DNA from: Hydrogenophaga sp. | Lineage (GTDB): Bacteria; Pseudomonadota; Gammaproteobacteria; Burkholderiales; Burkholderiaceae_C | Direction of reading: 5' to 3' | DNA: 54,173 nucleotides | Assembly: GCF_030656115.1 (NCBI RefSeq) | Contig: NZ_JAUSOO010000118.1 | Span: forward strand, 1 to 54,173 | Shown here: in pieces, positions 10,586-18,627 of the stretch | Layout of the letters: each line of letters opens with the position of its first letter | Numbering within the stretch: the stretch's first letter is position 1 | Notes under the pieces: generated by a model | What the model saw: the letters and a program-made list of their open reading frames with translations, nothing else | What the model was told of the DNA's origin: nothing | Database searches by the model: none | Translations under genes and position numbers: made by a program

Positions 10586-10603
10586 CGCGACTCTACAGTC
10601 GCG
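10586..10603 (+). promoter_or_regulatory. Hairpin immediately upstream of the TSUP gene start codon
   Basis: CGCGACT-CTAC-AGTCGCG forms a 7-bp perfect stem ending three bases before the ATG at 10607. It occupies the Shine-Dalgarno position, and no free purine-rich site is visible. If transcription starts about 7 bases after TATAAG, this hairpin would be nearly the whole leader. It may limit initiation or serve as an operator. Confidence 0.4.
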
Positions 10604-10606
10604 TCC

Positions 10607-11398
10607 ATGCCTGAATTCGCCATCCTTTTTGCCGGCTTTGCCGTGGGACTCATCGTCGGACTGACCGGCGTGGGCGGTGGCTCGCTCATGACGCCGATCC
10701 TGATTTTTTTCTTCGGCGTCAAGCCCTACATGGCCGTGGGCACCGACCTGCTGTTTGCCGCCTTCACCAAGCTCGGCGGCACGGTCAGTCTGGCGCGCCA
10801 GCGACTGGTACCTTGGCGGGTGGTCGGTCAGCTGTGCGCCGGCAGCCTGCCCGCTGCGGTGATCACCCTGGGTGTGTTGCACCAGTTGGGCCCAGCGAGT
10901 GCCGAAGTGCAGTCGCTCATGACCAACACCTTGGGTGTGGCTTTGCTGCTCACCGCGGCGGCCATGCTGTACAAAGCCGCGCGCGGCAAGCAGCTGCCCC
11001 GCACGCTGGCCTCTGACGAACTGGACGCTGCCAGCCGTGCCCGCCACTGGAGCCTGCCAGTGGCCTTTGGCGCGGTCATCGGCACCCTGGTCACGCTCAC
11101 CTCGGTTGGCGCGGGCGCCATTGGTGTGTCGGTGCTGCTGCTCCTGTTTCCGCTGCTGCCACTGCCGCGCATTGTGGCCGCCGACATTGCCTACGCCGTG
11201 CCGCTCACGTTGGTGGCCGGTCTGGGCCACGCCAGCCTGGGCTCGGTGGACTGGCCTTTGCTGGGCCAGTTGCTGGCCGGCTCACTGCCAGGCATCTGGC
11301 TCGGCACCCGCCTGATGCGCCACACGCCCGAGCGGCTGGTGCGCTCGGCGCTCTCCGTTTTGCTGGCGTACGCCGGCTTCAAGCTGATGGCTCTTTGA
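10607..11398 (+). CDS. TSUP-family (TauE/SafE) membrane transporter
   Basis: A 263-residue protein with about seven to eight membrane segments and the two internal repeats typical of TSUP transporters (GLIVGLTGVGGGSLMTPIL and the later LVTLTSVGAGAIGVSVLLL). The family moves sulfur-containing anions and organic acids. As first gene of the operon with cysI, cysH, cysD and cysN, 31 bases before cysI, it probably carries sulfate into the cell or sulfite out. Direction and substrate are inferred from context only. Confidence 0.88.
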   Translation: MPEFAILFAGFAVGLIVGLTGVGGGSLMTPILIFFFGVKPYMAVGTDLLFAAFTKLGGTVSLARQRLVPWRVVGQLCAGSLPAAVITLGVLHQLGPASAEVQSLMTNTLGVALLLTAAAMLYKAARGKQLPRTLASDELDAASRARHWSLPVAFGAVIGTLVTLTSVGAGAIGVSVLLLLFPLLPLPRIVAADIAYAVPLTLVAGLGHASLGSVDWPLLGQLLAGSLPGIWLGTRLMRHTPERLVRSALSVLLAYAGFKLMAL

Positions 11399-11429
11399 CC
11401 GCTTTTTGACTTTTTTTCACGCCACGACG

Positions 11430-13199
11430 ATGTACCAGTATTCCGACTTTGACCGCCAGTTCGTCCAGCTGCGGGCGCACCAGTTCCGTGACCAGCTCGA
11501 ACGCTGGCAGGCCGGCACCCTGCGCGAGGACGAGTTCAAGCCCCTGCGGCTGCAAAACGGCTGGTACGTGCAGCGCTTCGCACCCATGCTGCGCGTGGCC
11601 GTGCCTTACGGCGAACTCTCCAGCCCGCAACTGCGCGTGCTGGCCAAGATTGCACGCGACTTTGACCACAAGGAAGAACACGACACGTCCAAAGCCAACG
11701 CGGCCCTGGCCGAGGTGCCCACCCTGCCCGACCGCTGCGGCCACTTCACCACGCGCCAGAACGTCCAGTACAACTGGATTCCGCTGGCCCGCTCGGCCGA
11801 CGTGATGGACCTGCTCGCCAGCGTGAACATGCACGGCATCCAGACCAGCGGCAACTGCATCCGCAACATCACCACCGACGCACTGGCCGGCATTGCGGTG
11901 GACGAGGTGGCCGACCCGCGCCCGTTCGCCGAAATCATGCGCCAGTGGAGCACGCTGCACCCCGAGTTCGCCTTTCTGCCGCGCAAGTTCAAGATCGCCA
12001 TCACCGGCGCCCGCGAAGACCGCGCCGCCACGCCATGGCACGACGTGGGCCTGCGCCTGCTGCGCAATGTGGACGGCGACCTGGGCTTTCAGGTGCGCGT
12101 GGGCGGTGGCATGGGCCGCACGCCCATCATCGGCGCGGTCATCCGTGAGTTTCTGCCCTGGAACCAGATCCTCAACTACCTCGAAGCCGTGGTGCGCGCC
12201 TACAACCGCTTCGGCCGCCGTGACAATATCTACAAGGCCCGCATCAAGATTCTGGTGAAGGCCGAGGGCCAGGCGTTCACCGACCAGGTGGAAGCCGAGT
12301 ACCGCGACATTCTGGACAAGGACGGCGCGCCGCACACCATCACCCAGGCCGAACTCGACCGGGTGAGCGCCTTCTTTGTTGCGCCCAATTTGAACTGCGA
12401 CCGCAAAAGCGCCGATGCCAAGATCGCGCACATCTTGAAAGCGGCGGCCGAAGACGACGTGGAATTCAGCCGCTGGCTGACGCAAAACGTGAAGCCGCAC
12501 CAAAACCCGGACCTGCGTGCTGTGACGCTGTCGTTCAAGCGCATCGGCGCTGCCCCGGGCGATGCGACGGCAGAGCAATTGGAGCGCGCCGCCGACCTGG
12601 CGGATCGCTTCTCGGCCGGCGAAGCCCGCGTGACGCACGAACAAAACCTGCTGCTGCCCTGGGTGCGCTGCGACCAGCTGCCCGAGTTGTGGCGCGAAGC
12701 CCGCCGCCTGGGCCTGGCCAAGCCCAACATTGGCCTGCTCAGCGACATGATTGCCTGCCCCGGTGGCGACTTTTGCGACCTGGCCAACGCCCGTTCGCTG
12801 CCGATCGCCCAAGCGCTGCTGAACCGCTACAAAGACCTGGACGAGCTGCACGACCTGGGCGAGATCGACCTGCACATCAGCGGCTGCATCAACTCCTGCG
12901 GTCACCACCACAGCGGCCACATTGGCATTCTGGGCGTCGACAAGGACGGCCAGGAGTGGTACCAGATCACACTGGGCGGATCGGACGGCACCCGCCTGTC
13001 GGGCGAAGCCACGCCGGGCAAGGTCATTGGCCCGTCGTTTGCCGCCAGCGAAGTGCCCGACGTGATTGAAGCCCTGCTGGACACCTACCGCGCCCAACGC
13101 ACCCACGGCGAGACCTTCGTCCGCACGCTGCGCCGCACCGGGCTGGACGCCTTCAAGACCGCTGCCAACGCCGTGCGCGTGAGCACCGCGCGCGCTTGA
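11430..13199 (+). CDS. cysI: Assimilatory sulfite/nitrite-reductase-type hemoprotein (CysI)
   Basis: A 589-residue siroheme/[4Fe-4S] enzyme reducing sulfite to sulfide with six electrons. The cluster cysteines are present as CPGGDFC (Cys443, Cys449) and CINSC (Cys486, Cys490). Duplicated ferredoxin-reductase-like halves are visible (TTRQNVQYNWIPL and later VTHEQNLLLPWV). The ATG at 11430 begins MYQYSDFD. A TTG 24 bases earlier is a weaker option. No CysJ flavoprotein is encoded in the operon, so electrons must come from another donor. The DUF934 gene follows directly. Sulfite rather than nitrite is inferred from the cys operon. Confidence 0.93.
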   Translation: MYQYSDFDRQFVQLRAHQFRDQLERWQAGTLREDEFKPLRLQNGWYVQRFAPMLRVAVPYGELSSPQLRVLAKIARDFDHKEEHDTSKANAALAEVPTLPDRCGHFTTRQNVQYNWIPLARSADVMDLLASVNMHGIQTSGNCIRNITTDALAGIAVDEVADPRPFAEIMRQWSTLHPEFAFLPRKFKIAITGAREDRAATPWHDVGLRLLRNVDGDLGFQVRVGGGMGRTPIIGAVIREFLPWNQILNYLEAVVRAYNRFGRRDNIYKARIKILVKAEGQAFTDQVEAEYRDILDKDGAPHTITQAELDRVSAFFVAPNLNCDRKSADAKIAHILKAAAEDDVEFSRWLTQNVKPHQNPDLRAVTLSFKRIGAAPGDATAEQLERAADLADRFSAGEARVTHEQNLLLPWVRCDQLPELWREARRLGLAKPNIGLLSDMIACPGGDFCDLANARSLPIAQALLNRYKDLDELHDLGEIDLHISGCINSCGHHHSGHIGILGVDKDGQEWYQITLGGSDGTRLSGEATPGKVIGPSFAASEVPDVIEALLDTYRAQRTHGETFVRTLRRTGLDAFKTAANAVRVSTARA

Positions 13200-13228
13200 A
13201 ACGCCGATCCGACACACAGGAACACCCC

Positions 13229-13624
13229 ATGAGCACAACACCCCTTCTTGAATTGGCACAGGCCGACCGCTTTGTACCCGCTGAGCCAGACCCGCAACGA
13301 TTGGTCCTGAGCAACGACAGCGACCCCCGCCAGGCCGACCTGAGCGGCATTTCCGTCATTGAGCTGCAGTTCCCCAAATTCAGCGACGGCCGCGCCTTCA
13401 GCCAGGCTTTTTTGCTGCGCCGCCGGCTGGGATTTACCGGCACGATTCGGGCCACAGGCGATGTGTTGATTGACCAACTGTTGCAGATGCAGCGCAGCGG
13501 CTTCACACAGGCCGTGCTGCGTGCCGACCAGAATCTGGCTCACGGCCAGGCGCTGCTGGCCCACTTCCCGGCTTTTTACCAAGGTGACGCGGTACACACC
13601 GCGCCGCATTTCGCTGCCGCCTGA
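13229..13624 (+). CDS. DUF934 protein, accessory to sulfite reduction
   Basis: A 131-residue cytoplasmic protein of the DUF934 family, commonly found directly downstream of cysI in proteobacteria. Family features include ISVIELQFPKFSDGRAFSQA, RRRLGFTGTIRATGDVLIDQ and LRADQNLAHGQALLAHFPAFYQGDAV. It has no cysteines or recognisable catalytic motif. The start at 13229 follows ACAGGAACACCCC with an AGGA site. Function is unproven. Its fixed place next to cysI suggests it helps the reductase. Confidence 0.88.
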   Translation: MSTTPLLELAQADRFVPAEPDPQRLVLSNDSDPRQADLSGISVIELQFPKFSDGRAFSQAFLLRRRLGFTGTIRATGDVLIDQLLQMQRSGFTQAVLRADQNLAHGQALLAHFPAFYQGDAVHTAPHFAAA

Positions 13625-13641
13625 GCTTGAAGACCCACACC

Positions 13642-14265
13642 ATGAGCACCATCGACCTCGCCCACATCAACGCCGAACTCGGTCAGGATGCCCCCGCCCT
13701 GGTGAACTGGGCCCTGGGCCTGGGCCAGCCGACCATCGTCACCACCAATTTCCGCCCCTTCGAGGCCGTCATCCTGCACCTGGTCACCCGCGTCAAGCCG
13801 GATGTGCCGGTGGTCTGGATGGACAACGGCTACAACACCGAGGCCACCTACCGCTTTGCCGACGAAGTCACCCGCCAGCTCGGGCTGAACCTGAAGATCT
13901 ACCTGCCGCGCCGTTCGCGCGCGCACCGCGAAGCCGTGGAAGGCGCAACCCCCGCGCTGGACGATCCGCGCCACGCGGCCTTCACCGAAGAAGTGAAGCT
14001 CGAACCTTTTGCCCGTGCGCTGCGCGAAACAGCGCCCAAGGTCTGGTTCACCGCCCTGCGCGCCACCGACACCGCCGTGCGCGCCCAGATGGAGCCGGTG
14101 AGCATCAACCCCGACGGTCTCATCAAAGTTGCACCGCTGCTGCACTGGACCTCCAAAGACCTGTACCACTACTGCGAGCTGCACGGCCTGCCCAACAACT
14201 TCGACTACGTGGACCCGACCAAGGGCGAAGACAACCGCGAATGCGGCCTGCATCTGGCGCATTGA
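13642..14265 (+). CDS. cysH: Phosphoadenylyl-sulfate reductase family protein (CysH)
   Basis: A 207-residue PAPS-reductase-fold protein that should reduce activated sulfate to sulfite using thioredoxin. The C-terminal ECGLHLAH carries the catalytic Cys of the family. The nucleotide-binding region is atypical (TNFRPFEAVILHL in place of the usual SxG loop). Only two cysteines occur in the whole protein, and neither forms the CC and CxxC pairs that bind [4Fe-4S] in APS reductases. It therefore looks PAPS-like or belongs to a divergent subgroup, although no APS kinase gene is present here. The ATG at 13642 follows the DUF934 stop by 17 bases. An upstream TTG at 13627 is unlikely. Confidence 0.85.
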   Translation: MSTIDLAHINAELGQDAPALVNWALGLGQPTIVTTNFRPFEAVILHLVTRVKPDVPVVWMDNGYNTEATYRFADEVTRQLGLNLKIYLPRRSRAHREAVEGATPALDDPRHAAFTEEVKLEPFARALRETAPKVWFTALRATDTAVRAQMEPVSINPDGLIKVAPLLHWTSKDLYHYCELHGLPNNFDYVDPTKGEDNRECGLHLAH

Positions 14266-14292
14266 GTACCCCCCTGCGCCGCTTCGCGTCTT

Positions 14293-14345
14293 CCCCCCGG
14301 TGGGGGGACGCACCCTGTGGCCGGCTGAGCCGGTTCCACGGGTGC
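14293..14345 (+). repeat. GC-rich palindromic intergenic repeat between cysH and cysD
   Basis: The gap contains CCCCCC-GGT-GGGGGG (14293-14307), then GCACCCTGTGG and CCACGGGTGC (14310-14320 and 14336-14345) flanking a smaller CCGG-CTGA-GCCGG stem. Similar 'CCCCCTGCGCCGCTTCGCG' sequences with palindromes are common between genes in Comamonadaceae. That statement is from memory, not a search. It interrupts an otherwise tight operon. Confidence 0.6.
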
Positions 14346-14403
14346 CCTGGATGATGACTTGCCCCAGCTGCCACGTTTTCTTGAACCGAACCACTGCCCG
14401 ACC

Positions 14404-15357
14404 ATGAACGCCCGTACCGACACCGCCGTGCTGCACAACCCCATCCACACCGACCACAGCCTGAGCAACGCCCACCTGGACGCACTGGAAGAGGAAACCA
14501 TCTTCATCCTGCGCGAAGTGGCCGCCGCGTTTGAGCGTCCCACCTTGCTGTTCTCGGGTGGCAAAGACTCGCTGGTCATGCTCAAGTGCGCCGAAAAAGC
14601 CTTTGGCGCCGGTCGCATTCCCTACCCGCTGCTGATGATCGACACCGGCCACAACTTCCCCGAAGTGACCGCCTTTCGCGACCAGCGCGCCCAGGAACTC
14701 GGGGCCGAGCTGATCGTGCGCAGCGTGGAAGACTCGATGGCCCGCGGCACCGTGCGCCTGGCCCACCCGGGCGAGAGCCGCAACGTGCACCAGTCGGTCA
14801 CGCTGCTGGAAGCCATTGAAGAGTTCCGGTTTGACGCGCTGATCGGCGGCGCCCGCCGCGACGAGGAAAAAGCCCGCGCCAAAGAACGCATCTTCAGCCA
14901 CCGCGACAGCTTCGGTCAGTGGCAGCCCAAGGCCCAGCGCCCCGAGCTGTGGACGCTGTTCAACACCCGCTTGCAGCCCGGCGAACACTTCCGGGTGTTC
15001 CCCATCAGCAACTGGACCGAGCTGGACGTGTGGCAATACATTGCCCGCGAAGCCATCGCCCTGCCGTCAATCTATTACACCCACCCGCGCGAGGTGGTGG
15101 ATCGCCGTGGCCTGCTGGTGCCGGTGACCGAGCTGACCCCGCCACGCGACGGCGAAACCGTGCAGGTGCGCGACGTGCGCTTTCGCACCGTGGGCGACAT
15201 CACCTGCACCTGCCCAGTGGAAAGCCTGGCCGCCACGGCAGACGACATCGTCATCGAAACCCTGGCCGCCGAGGTGAGCGAACGCGGCGCCACCCGCATG
15301 GACGACAAGACATCGGACGCGTCGATGGAGAAGCGCAAGAAAGACGGCTATTTTTGA
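14404..15357 (+). CDS. cysD: Sulfate adenylyltransferase subunit 2 (CysD)
   Basis: A 317-residue PP-loop ATP pyrophosphatase that makes APS from ATP and sulfate. The PP-loop is LLFSGGKDSLVML (S51-S56). Other family blocks are MIDTGHNFPEV, IGGARRDEEKARAKERIFS and WTLFNTRLQPGEHFRVFPIS. The C-terminus KRKKDGYF is typical of CysD. It needs CysN (GTPase) to drive the reaction, and here the following cysN reading frame is interrupted. The ATG at 14404 is preceded by about 138 bases holding a palindromic repeat. Confidence 0.95.
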   Translation: MNARTDTAVLHNPIHTDHSLSNAHLDALEEETIFILREVAAAFERPTLLFSGGKDSLVMLKCAEKAFGAGRIPYPLLMIDTGHNFPEVTAFRDQRAQELGAELIVRSVEDSMARGTVRLAHPGESRNVHQSVTLLEAIEEFRFDALIGGARRDEEKARAKERIFSHRDSFGQWQPKAQRPELWTLFNTRLQPGEHFRVFPISNWTELDVWQYIAREAIALPSIYYTHPREVVDRRGLLVPVTELTPPRDGETVQVRDVRFRTVGDITCTCPVESLAATADDIVIETLAAEVSERGATRMDDKTSDASMEKRKKDGYF

Positions 15358-15366
15358 CCCAGAGAG

Positions 15367-15498
15367 CCCCCATCCCAACCTTCCCCGCAAAACGGGGAAG
15401 CACGCGCCTTCACCCCCTCCACCGCTGACGCGAGCAACGGCTTGACCAGGGAGCGCTGTCTTGCTCCTCCCCCCTCTGGGGGAAGGCTGGGATGGGGG
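15367..15498 (+). repeat. Long inverted repeat between cysD and cysN
   Basis: Arms of about 19 bases, CCCCATCCCAACCTTCCCC (15368-15386) and GGGGAAGGCTGGGATGGGG, pair with one mismatch across about 90 bases that hold further short stems (for example CCCCGC-AAAA-CGGGG near 15384). It resembles dispersed GC-rich intergenic repeats rather than a transposon, because no open reading frame lies between the arms. It may affect read-through from cysD into cysN. Confidence 0.6.
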
Positions 15499-15572
15499 CA
15501 GGCGCAACCAGCCCTCATCAAAAAGACCAAAAGCCCAAAGCCCCGAACGCCCGTTTTTTGAAACACATTGCC

Positions 15573-16883
15573 ATGAACACCACCCTCAACCACCCCACTG
15601 AAGCCCTGGCACAAGACACCCGCGCCGCCCTGCGCCTGATCACCTGCGGCAGCGTGGACGACGGCAAGAGCACGCTCATTGGCCGCTTGCTGGTGGACAG
15701 CAAGGCCGTGCTGCAAGACCACCTGGCGGGCGTGCAGCGCCACGGTGAAACCGATCTGGCGCTGCTCACCGACGGCCTGTCCGCCGAGCGCTAGCAAGGC
15801 ATCACCATCGACGTGGCCTACCGCTACTTCAGCACCGAGGCGCGCAAGTTCATCATTGGCGACGCGCCCGGCCACGAGCAGTACACCCGCAACATGGTCA
15901 CCGCAGCCTCCAGCGCCGATGCCGCCGTGGTGCTGGTCGACGCCACCAAACTGGCCTGGCAAGACGCCGACCTGCCGCTGCTGCCGCAAACACGCCGCCA
16001 CAGCCTGCTGCTGAAACTGCTGCGCGTGCCCTCGGTGGTGTTTGCCATCAACAAGCTCGATGCGGTGAGCGACAGCACCACCGCGTTTGCCCACATCAGC
16101 GCAGCACTGGAACAATTTGCCCGCCAGGCCGGCGTTCCCGTCACGGCCATCGTGCCCATTTCGGCGCTCAAGGGCTGGAACGTGGTGGACGCCAGTGCGC
16201 AAGCGCAGTGGTGCGGCTACGAAGGCCCCACGCTGCTGGAGATTCTGGAGCGCCTGCCGGTTACCGCCGCTGAAACCACGCTGCCGTTTGCGTTTGCCGT
16301 GCAGTGGGTGGAAAAGTTTTCGTCCTCGTCCGATACCAGTCAAGGCCGCCGCGTCTTCTGGGGCCGCGTGGCCACCGGCGGCGTGCAGCCGGGGCAACAG
16401 GTTCGCATCATGCCCAACGGGCAAACCGCCACCGTGGCCCAGGTGCTCAACCATGTGCGCACACCCCAAGCCGTGCTGGCGGGCCACAGCGCAGGCATTG
16501 TGCTGGACCGCGAAGTGGACGTGTCCCGCGGCGACTGGCTGCTGGCGGTGGACGAAACCGGCACGTTGAACGGCAGCCGTGACATTCAAGCCACCGTGGC
16601 CTGGCTGGACGACGAAACCCTGGTACCCGGGCGCGTGTATTGGGCCCTGCACGGCCACCGCTGGGTCAAGGCCAAGATCAAACGCATCGTGCACCGGCTG
16701 GACATTCACACGCTGGCCGAAGACAACGCGACCCAGCTCGAACCCAACGCCATCGGCCACATTGAACTGACCCTGCAAGAACCGCTGGTCACCCTGCCGT
16801 TTGCGCAGTCACGCGCCTTGGGTTCATTGGTGCTGGTGGACACAGCCAGCCACAAAACCTCAGGAGCCCTGCTCGTGAATTGA
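15573..16883 (+). pseudogene. cysN: Sulfate adenylyltransferase subunit 1 (CysN), interrupted by an in-frame TAG
   Basis: The frame encodes a translation-factor-like GTPase that powers APS synthesis by CysD. G1 is GSVDDGKST (26-34), G3 is DAPGHEQY, G4 is NKLD, and beta-barrel domains follow (RRVFWGRVATGGVQPGQQV). Codon 74 (15792-15794) is TAG where the family has Glu in EREQGITIDVAYRYF: the frame reads SAER-stop-QGITID and continues intact to 16883. One G-to-T change of GAG explains it, with no frame change. A restart at the GTG 15813 would lack the P-loop. It may be a real nonsense mutation, a sequencing error or a suppressed codon. There is no APS kinase domain at the C-terminus. Confidence 0.85.
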
Positions 16884-16946
16884 AGACGCGCTCTACAACC
16901 TTAACTTATGTCAACGCAAGGGGCTTGACCCCGCCTTACCCTCAGG

Positions 16947-16969
16947 GAAACCCTAAAATCATGGGTTTC
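16947..16969 (+). repeat. Inverted repeat around a -10-like TAAAAT before fdxA
   Basis: GAAACCC and GGGTTTC (7 bp, perfect) flank TAAAATCAT. The TAAAAT (16954-16959) resembles a -10 box, and a TTGACC lies at 16925, although 23 bases is too long for a standard spacer. The symmetry could be an operator overlapping the promoter or a hairpin in the leader, 21 bases before the fdxA start. Confidence 0.45.
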
Positions 16970-16989
16970 ACCGAACAGCCCACACCACC

Positions 16990-17319
16990 ATGACCCACGT
17001 TGTCACCGAATCCTGCATCCGCTGCAAATACACCGATTGTGTGGACGTATGCCCCGTCGACTGCTTCCGCGAAGGTCCCAACTTTCTGACCATCGACCCC
17101 GATGAGTGCATCGACTGCGCCGTCTGCATCCCCGAATGCCCGGTCAGCGCCATCTTTGCCGAAGAAGATTTGCCCAAAGACCAGTTGCACATGACCCAGC
17201 TCAATGCCGACCTGGCCTTGCTGCCCGGCTGGAAAAGCATCACCAAACGCAAAGAGCCACTGCCCGACGCCGACGATTGGAAAGACCGCACTGGCAAGCT
17301 GTCTGAACTGATCCGCTGA
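16990..17319 (+). CDS. fdxA: Seven-iron ferredoxin FdxA ([3Fe-4S][4Fe-4S])
   Basis: A 109-residue soluble electron carrier. The N-terminal cluster motifs are [17 protein letters not shown] and [12 protein letters not shown]. The spacing of the first motif (CxxCxxxxxxxC) is typical of FdxA proteins carrying a 3Fe and a 4Fe cluster. The C-terminal extension ([20 protein letters not shown]) is also typical. It is followed six bases later by a ferredoxin-NADP reductase gene, its obvious redox partner. Lying directly after the sulfate-reduction operon, it could feed CysI. Confidence 0.95.
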   Translation: MTHVVTESCIRCKYTDCVDVCPVDCFREGPNFLTIDPDECIDCAVCIPECPVSAIFAEEDLPKDQLHMTQLNADLALLPGWKSITKRKEPLPDADDWKDRTGKLSELIR

Positions 17320-17324
17320 TCGCC

Positions 17325-18425
17325 ATGGACCCGCTGCTGAACCCCGAAGTGGTGAGCACCGCCGCCGCACACGACGGACCGATCGAAACCGATGCGGTCA
17401 TTGTGGGCGCCGGCCCGGTGGGCCTGTTTCAGGTGTTCGAGCTGGGCCTGCTGGAGATCAAGGCCCACGTGATCGACGCGCTGGCCTACCCCGGTGGCCA
17501 GCCAGTGGAGCTGTACCCCGACAAGCCGATCTACGACATACCGGCCATTCCGGTGTGCACCGGCCAGGAACTCACCAACAACCTGCTCCAGCAAATTGCG
17601 CCCTTTGGCGCCACCTTCCACCTGGGTCAGGAAGTCACCACGGTAGAACAACAGGCCGACGGACGCTTCTTCGTGGCCACGACCCAAGGCACCCAGTTCC
17701 TCACCAAAACCCTGTTCATCGCCGCCGGGGTGGGCGCCTTTCAACCGCGTTACCTCAAGGTCGATGGGTTGGAGCGTTTTCACGAAACGCAGGTGTTTTA
17801 CCGGGTCAAAAACCCTGCCGACTTTGCGGGCAAAAACCTGGTGATCGTGGGCGGTGGCGACTCGGCCATCGACTGGGCGCTCAACTTCGTGACGGATGGC
17901 CCGAACAAAGCCGAGAGCGTGATCCTGATCCACCGCCGCGACGGCTTCAAGGCCGCACCCGCCAACGTGGCGAAAATGCGCGCGCTGTGTGAGCAGCTTG
18001 AAATGCAATTCATCGTGGGCCAGATCACAGGCTACGAAGAAAAAGACGGCCACCTCACCGGAGCCAAAGTCACCGGCTCCGATGGCGTCACCCGCGTGGT
18101 GCCACTGGACGTGTTGCTGGTGTTTTTTGGTTTGTCCCCAAAGCTCGGGCCCATTGCCGACTGGGGTCTGGCCATCGAGCGCAAACAACTGGTGGTGGAC
18201 ACCGAAAAGTTTTCCACCAGCGTGCCGGGCATTTTTGCGGTGGGTGACATCAACACCTACCCCGGCAAAAAGAAGCTCATTCTGTGCGGCTTCCACGAGT
18301 GTGCCCTGGCCGCTTTTGGCGCCATGCCCATCATCTCGCCGGAGAAAAAGGTGTTTTTGCAATACACCACCACCAGCCCCAAACTGCACAAGGTGCTGGG
18401 TGTCGAGTCGCCGGTGTTCGATTGA
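17325..18425 (+). CDS. Ferredoxin--NADP(+) reductase, thioredoxin-reductase-like type
   Basis: A 366-residue flavoprotein. The FAD motif is [18 protein letters not shown], then [22 protein letters not shown]. The NADPH motif is [15 protein letters not shown], and the C-terminal FAD contact is [20 protein letters not shown]. The CxxC pair of true thioredoxin reductases is absent, which places it with the YumC/FNR2 type. The N-terminal 20 residues ([20 protein letters not shown]) extend beyond the usual start. It pairs with FdxA six bases upstream. A clear terminator follows at 18477. Confidence 0.92.
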   Translation: MDPLLNPEVVSTAAAHDGPIETDAVIVGAGPVGLFQVFELGLLEIKAHVIDALAYPGGQPVELYPDKPIYDIPAIPVCTGQELTNNLLQQIAPFGATFHLGQEVTTVEQQADGRFFVATTQGTQFLTKTLFIAAGVGAFQPRYLKVDGLERFHETQVFYRVKNPADFAGKNLVIVGGGDSAIDWALNFVTDGPNKAESVILIHRRDGFKAAPANVAKMRALCEQLEMQFIVGQITGYEEKDGHLTGAKVTGSDGVTRVVPLDVLLVFFGLSPKLGPIADWGLAIERKQLVVDTEKFSTSVPGIFAVGDINTYPGKKKLILCGFHECALAAFGAMPIISPEKKVFLQYTTTSPKLHKVLGVESPVFD

Positions 18426-18476
18426 ATACATCCTGTTGATGCCTTTCTTGCGCTGAGCCAGCACGGCACACATCCG

Positions 18477-18506
18477 AAGCCCTCCTCCGCGAGGGCTTTG
18501 TTGTTT
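18477..18506 (+). terminator. Rho-independent terminator after the fdxA-FNR pair
   Basis: AAGCCCTC-CTCCGC-GAGGGCTT forms an 8-bp stem, followed by the T-rich TGTTGTTT. It separates the ferredoxin operon from the riboswitch-controlled receptor gene. Confidence 0.75.
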
Positions 18507-18544
18507 GCACCTACAATCCGCACGCGTTTGAAAAACGCACTCGC

Positions 18545-18627
18545 TAGGGGTGTTGTGGCCTGTGAAGGCCACGACTGAGAAAGTCCCTTTGAACCTGATT
18601 GAGGTAATCCTCGCGCAGGGAAGCAGC
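18545..18627 (+). promoter_or_regulatory. TPP (thiamine pyrophosphate) riboswitch
   Basis: The conserved aptamer parts occur in order: GGGGTGT at 18547, CTGAGA at 18575-18580, CCCTTTGAACCTGAT at 18585-18599, GGTAAT at 18603 and GCGCAGGGAAGC at 18613-18624. Together they match the THI element that binds thiamine pyrophosphate. Downstream, CCGCAC-N7-GTGCGG (18641-18659) could be part of the switching platform. No T-run follows, so control may act on translation. It governs the TonB-dependent receptor gene starting 90 bases later. Confidence 0.93.

Noticed and set aside
15367..15498. Insertion sequence between cysD and cysN
   Set aside because: There are inverted arms, but no transposase and only about 90 bases between them, with no evident target duplication.
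15792..15794. TAG in cysN read as a recoded amino acid (pyrrolysine or similar)
   Set aside because: The family has Glu at this position, and no recoding system is visible in the window. A point mutation or a sequencing error is simpler.
16925..16959. TTGACC...TAAAAT as the fdxA promoter
   Set aside because: The spacer is 23 bases, too long for a sigma-70 promoter. Only the TAAAAT and the surrounding palindrome are reported.
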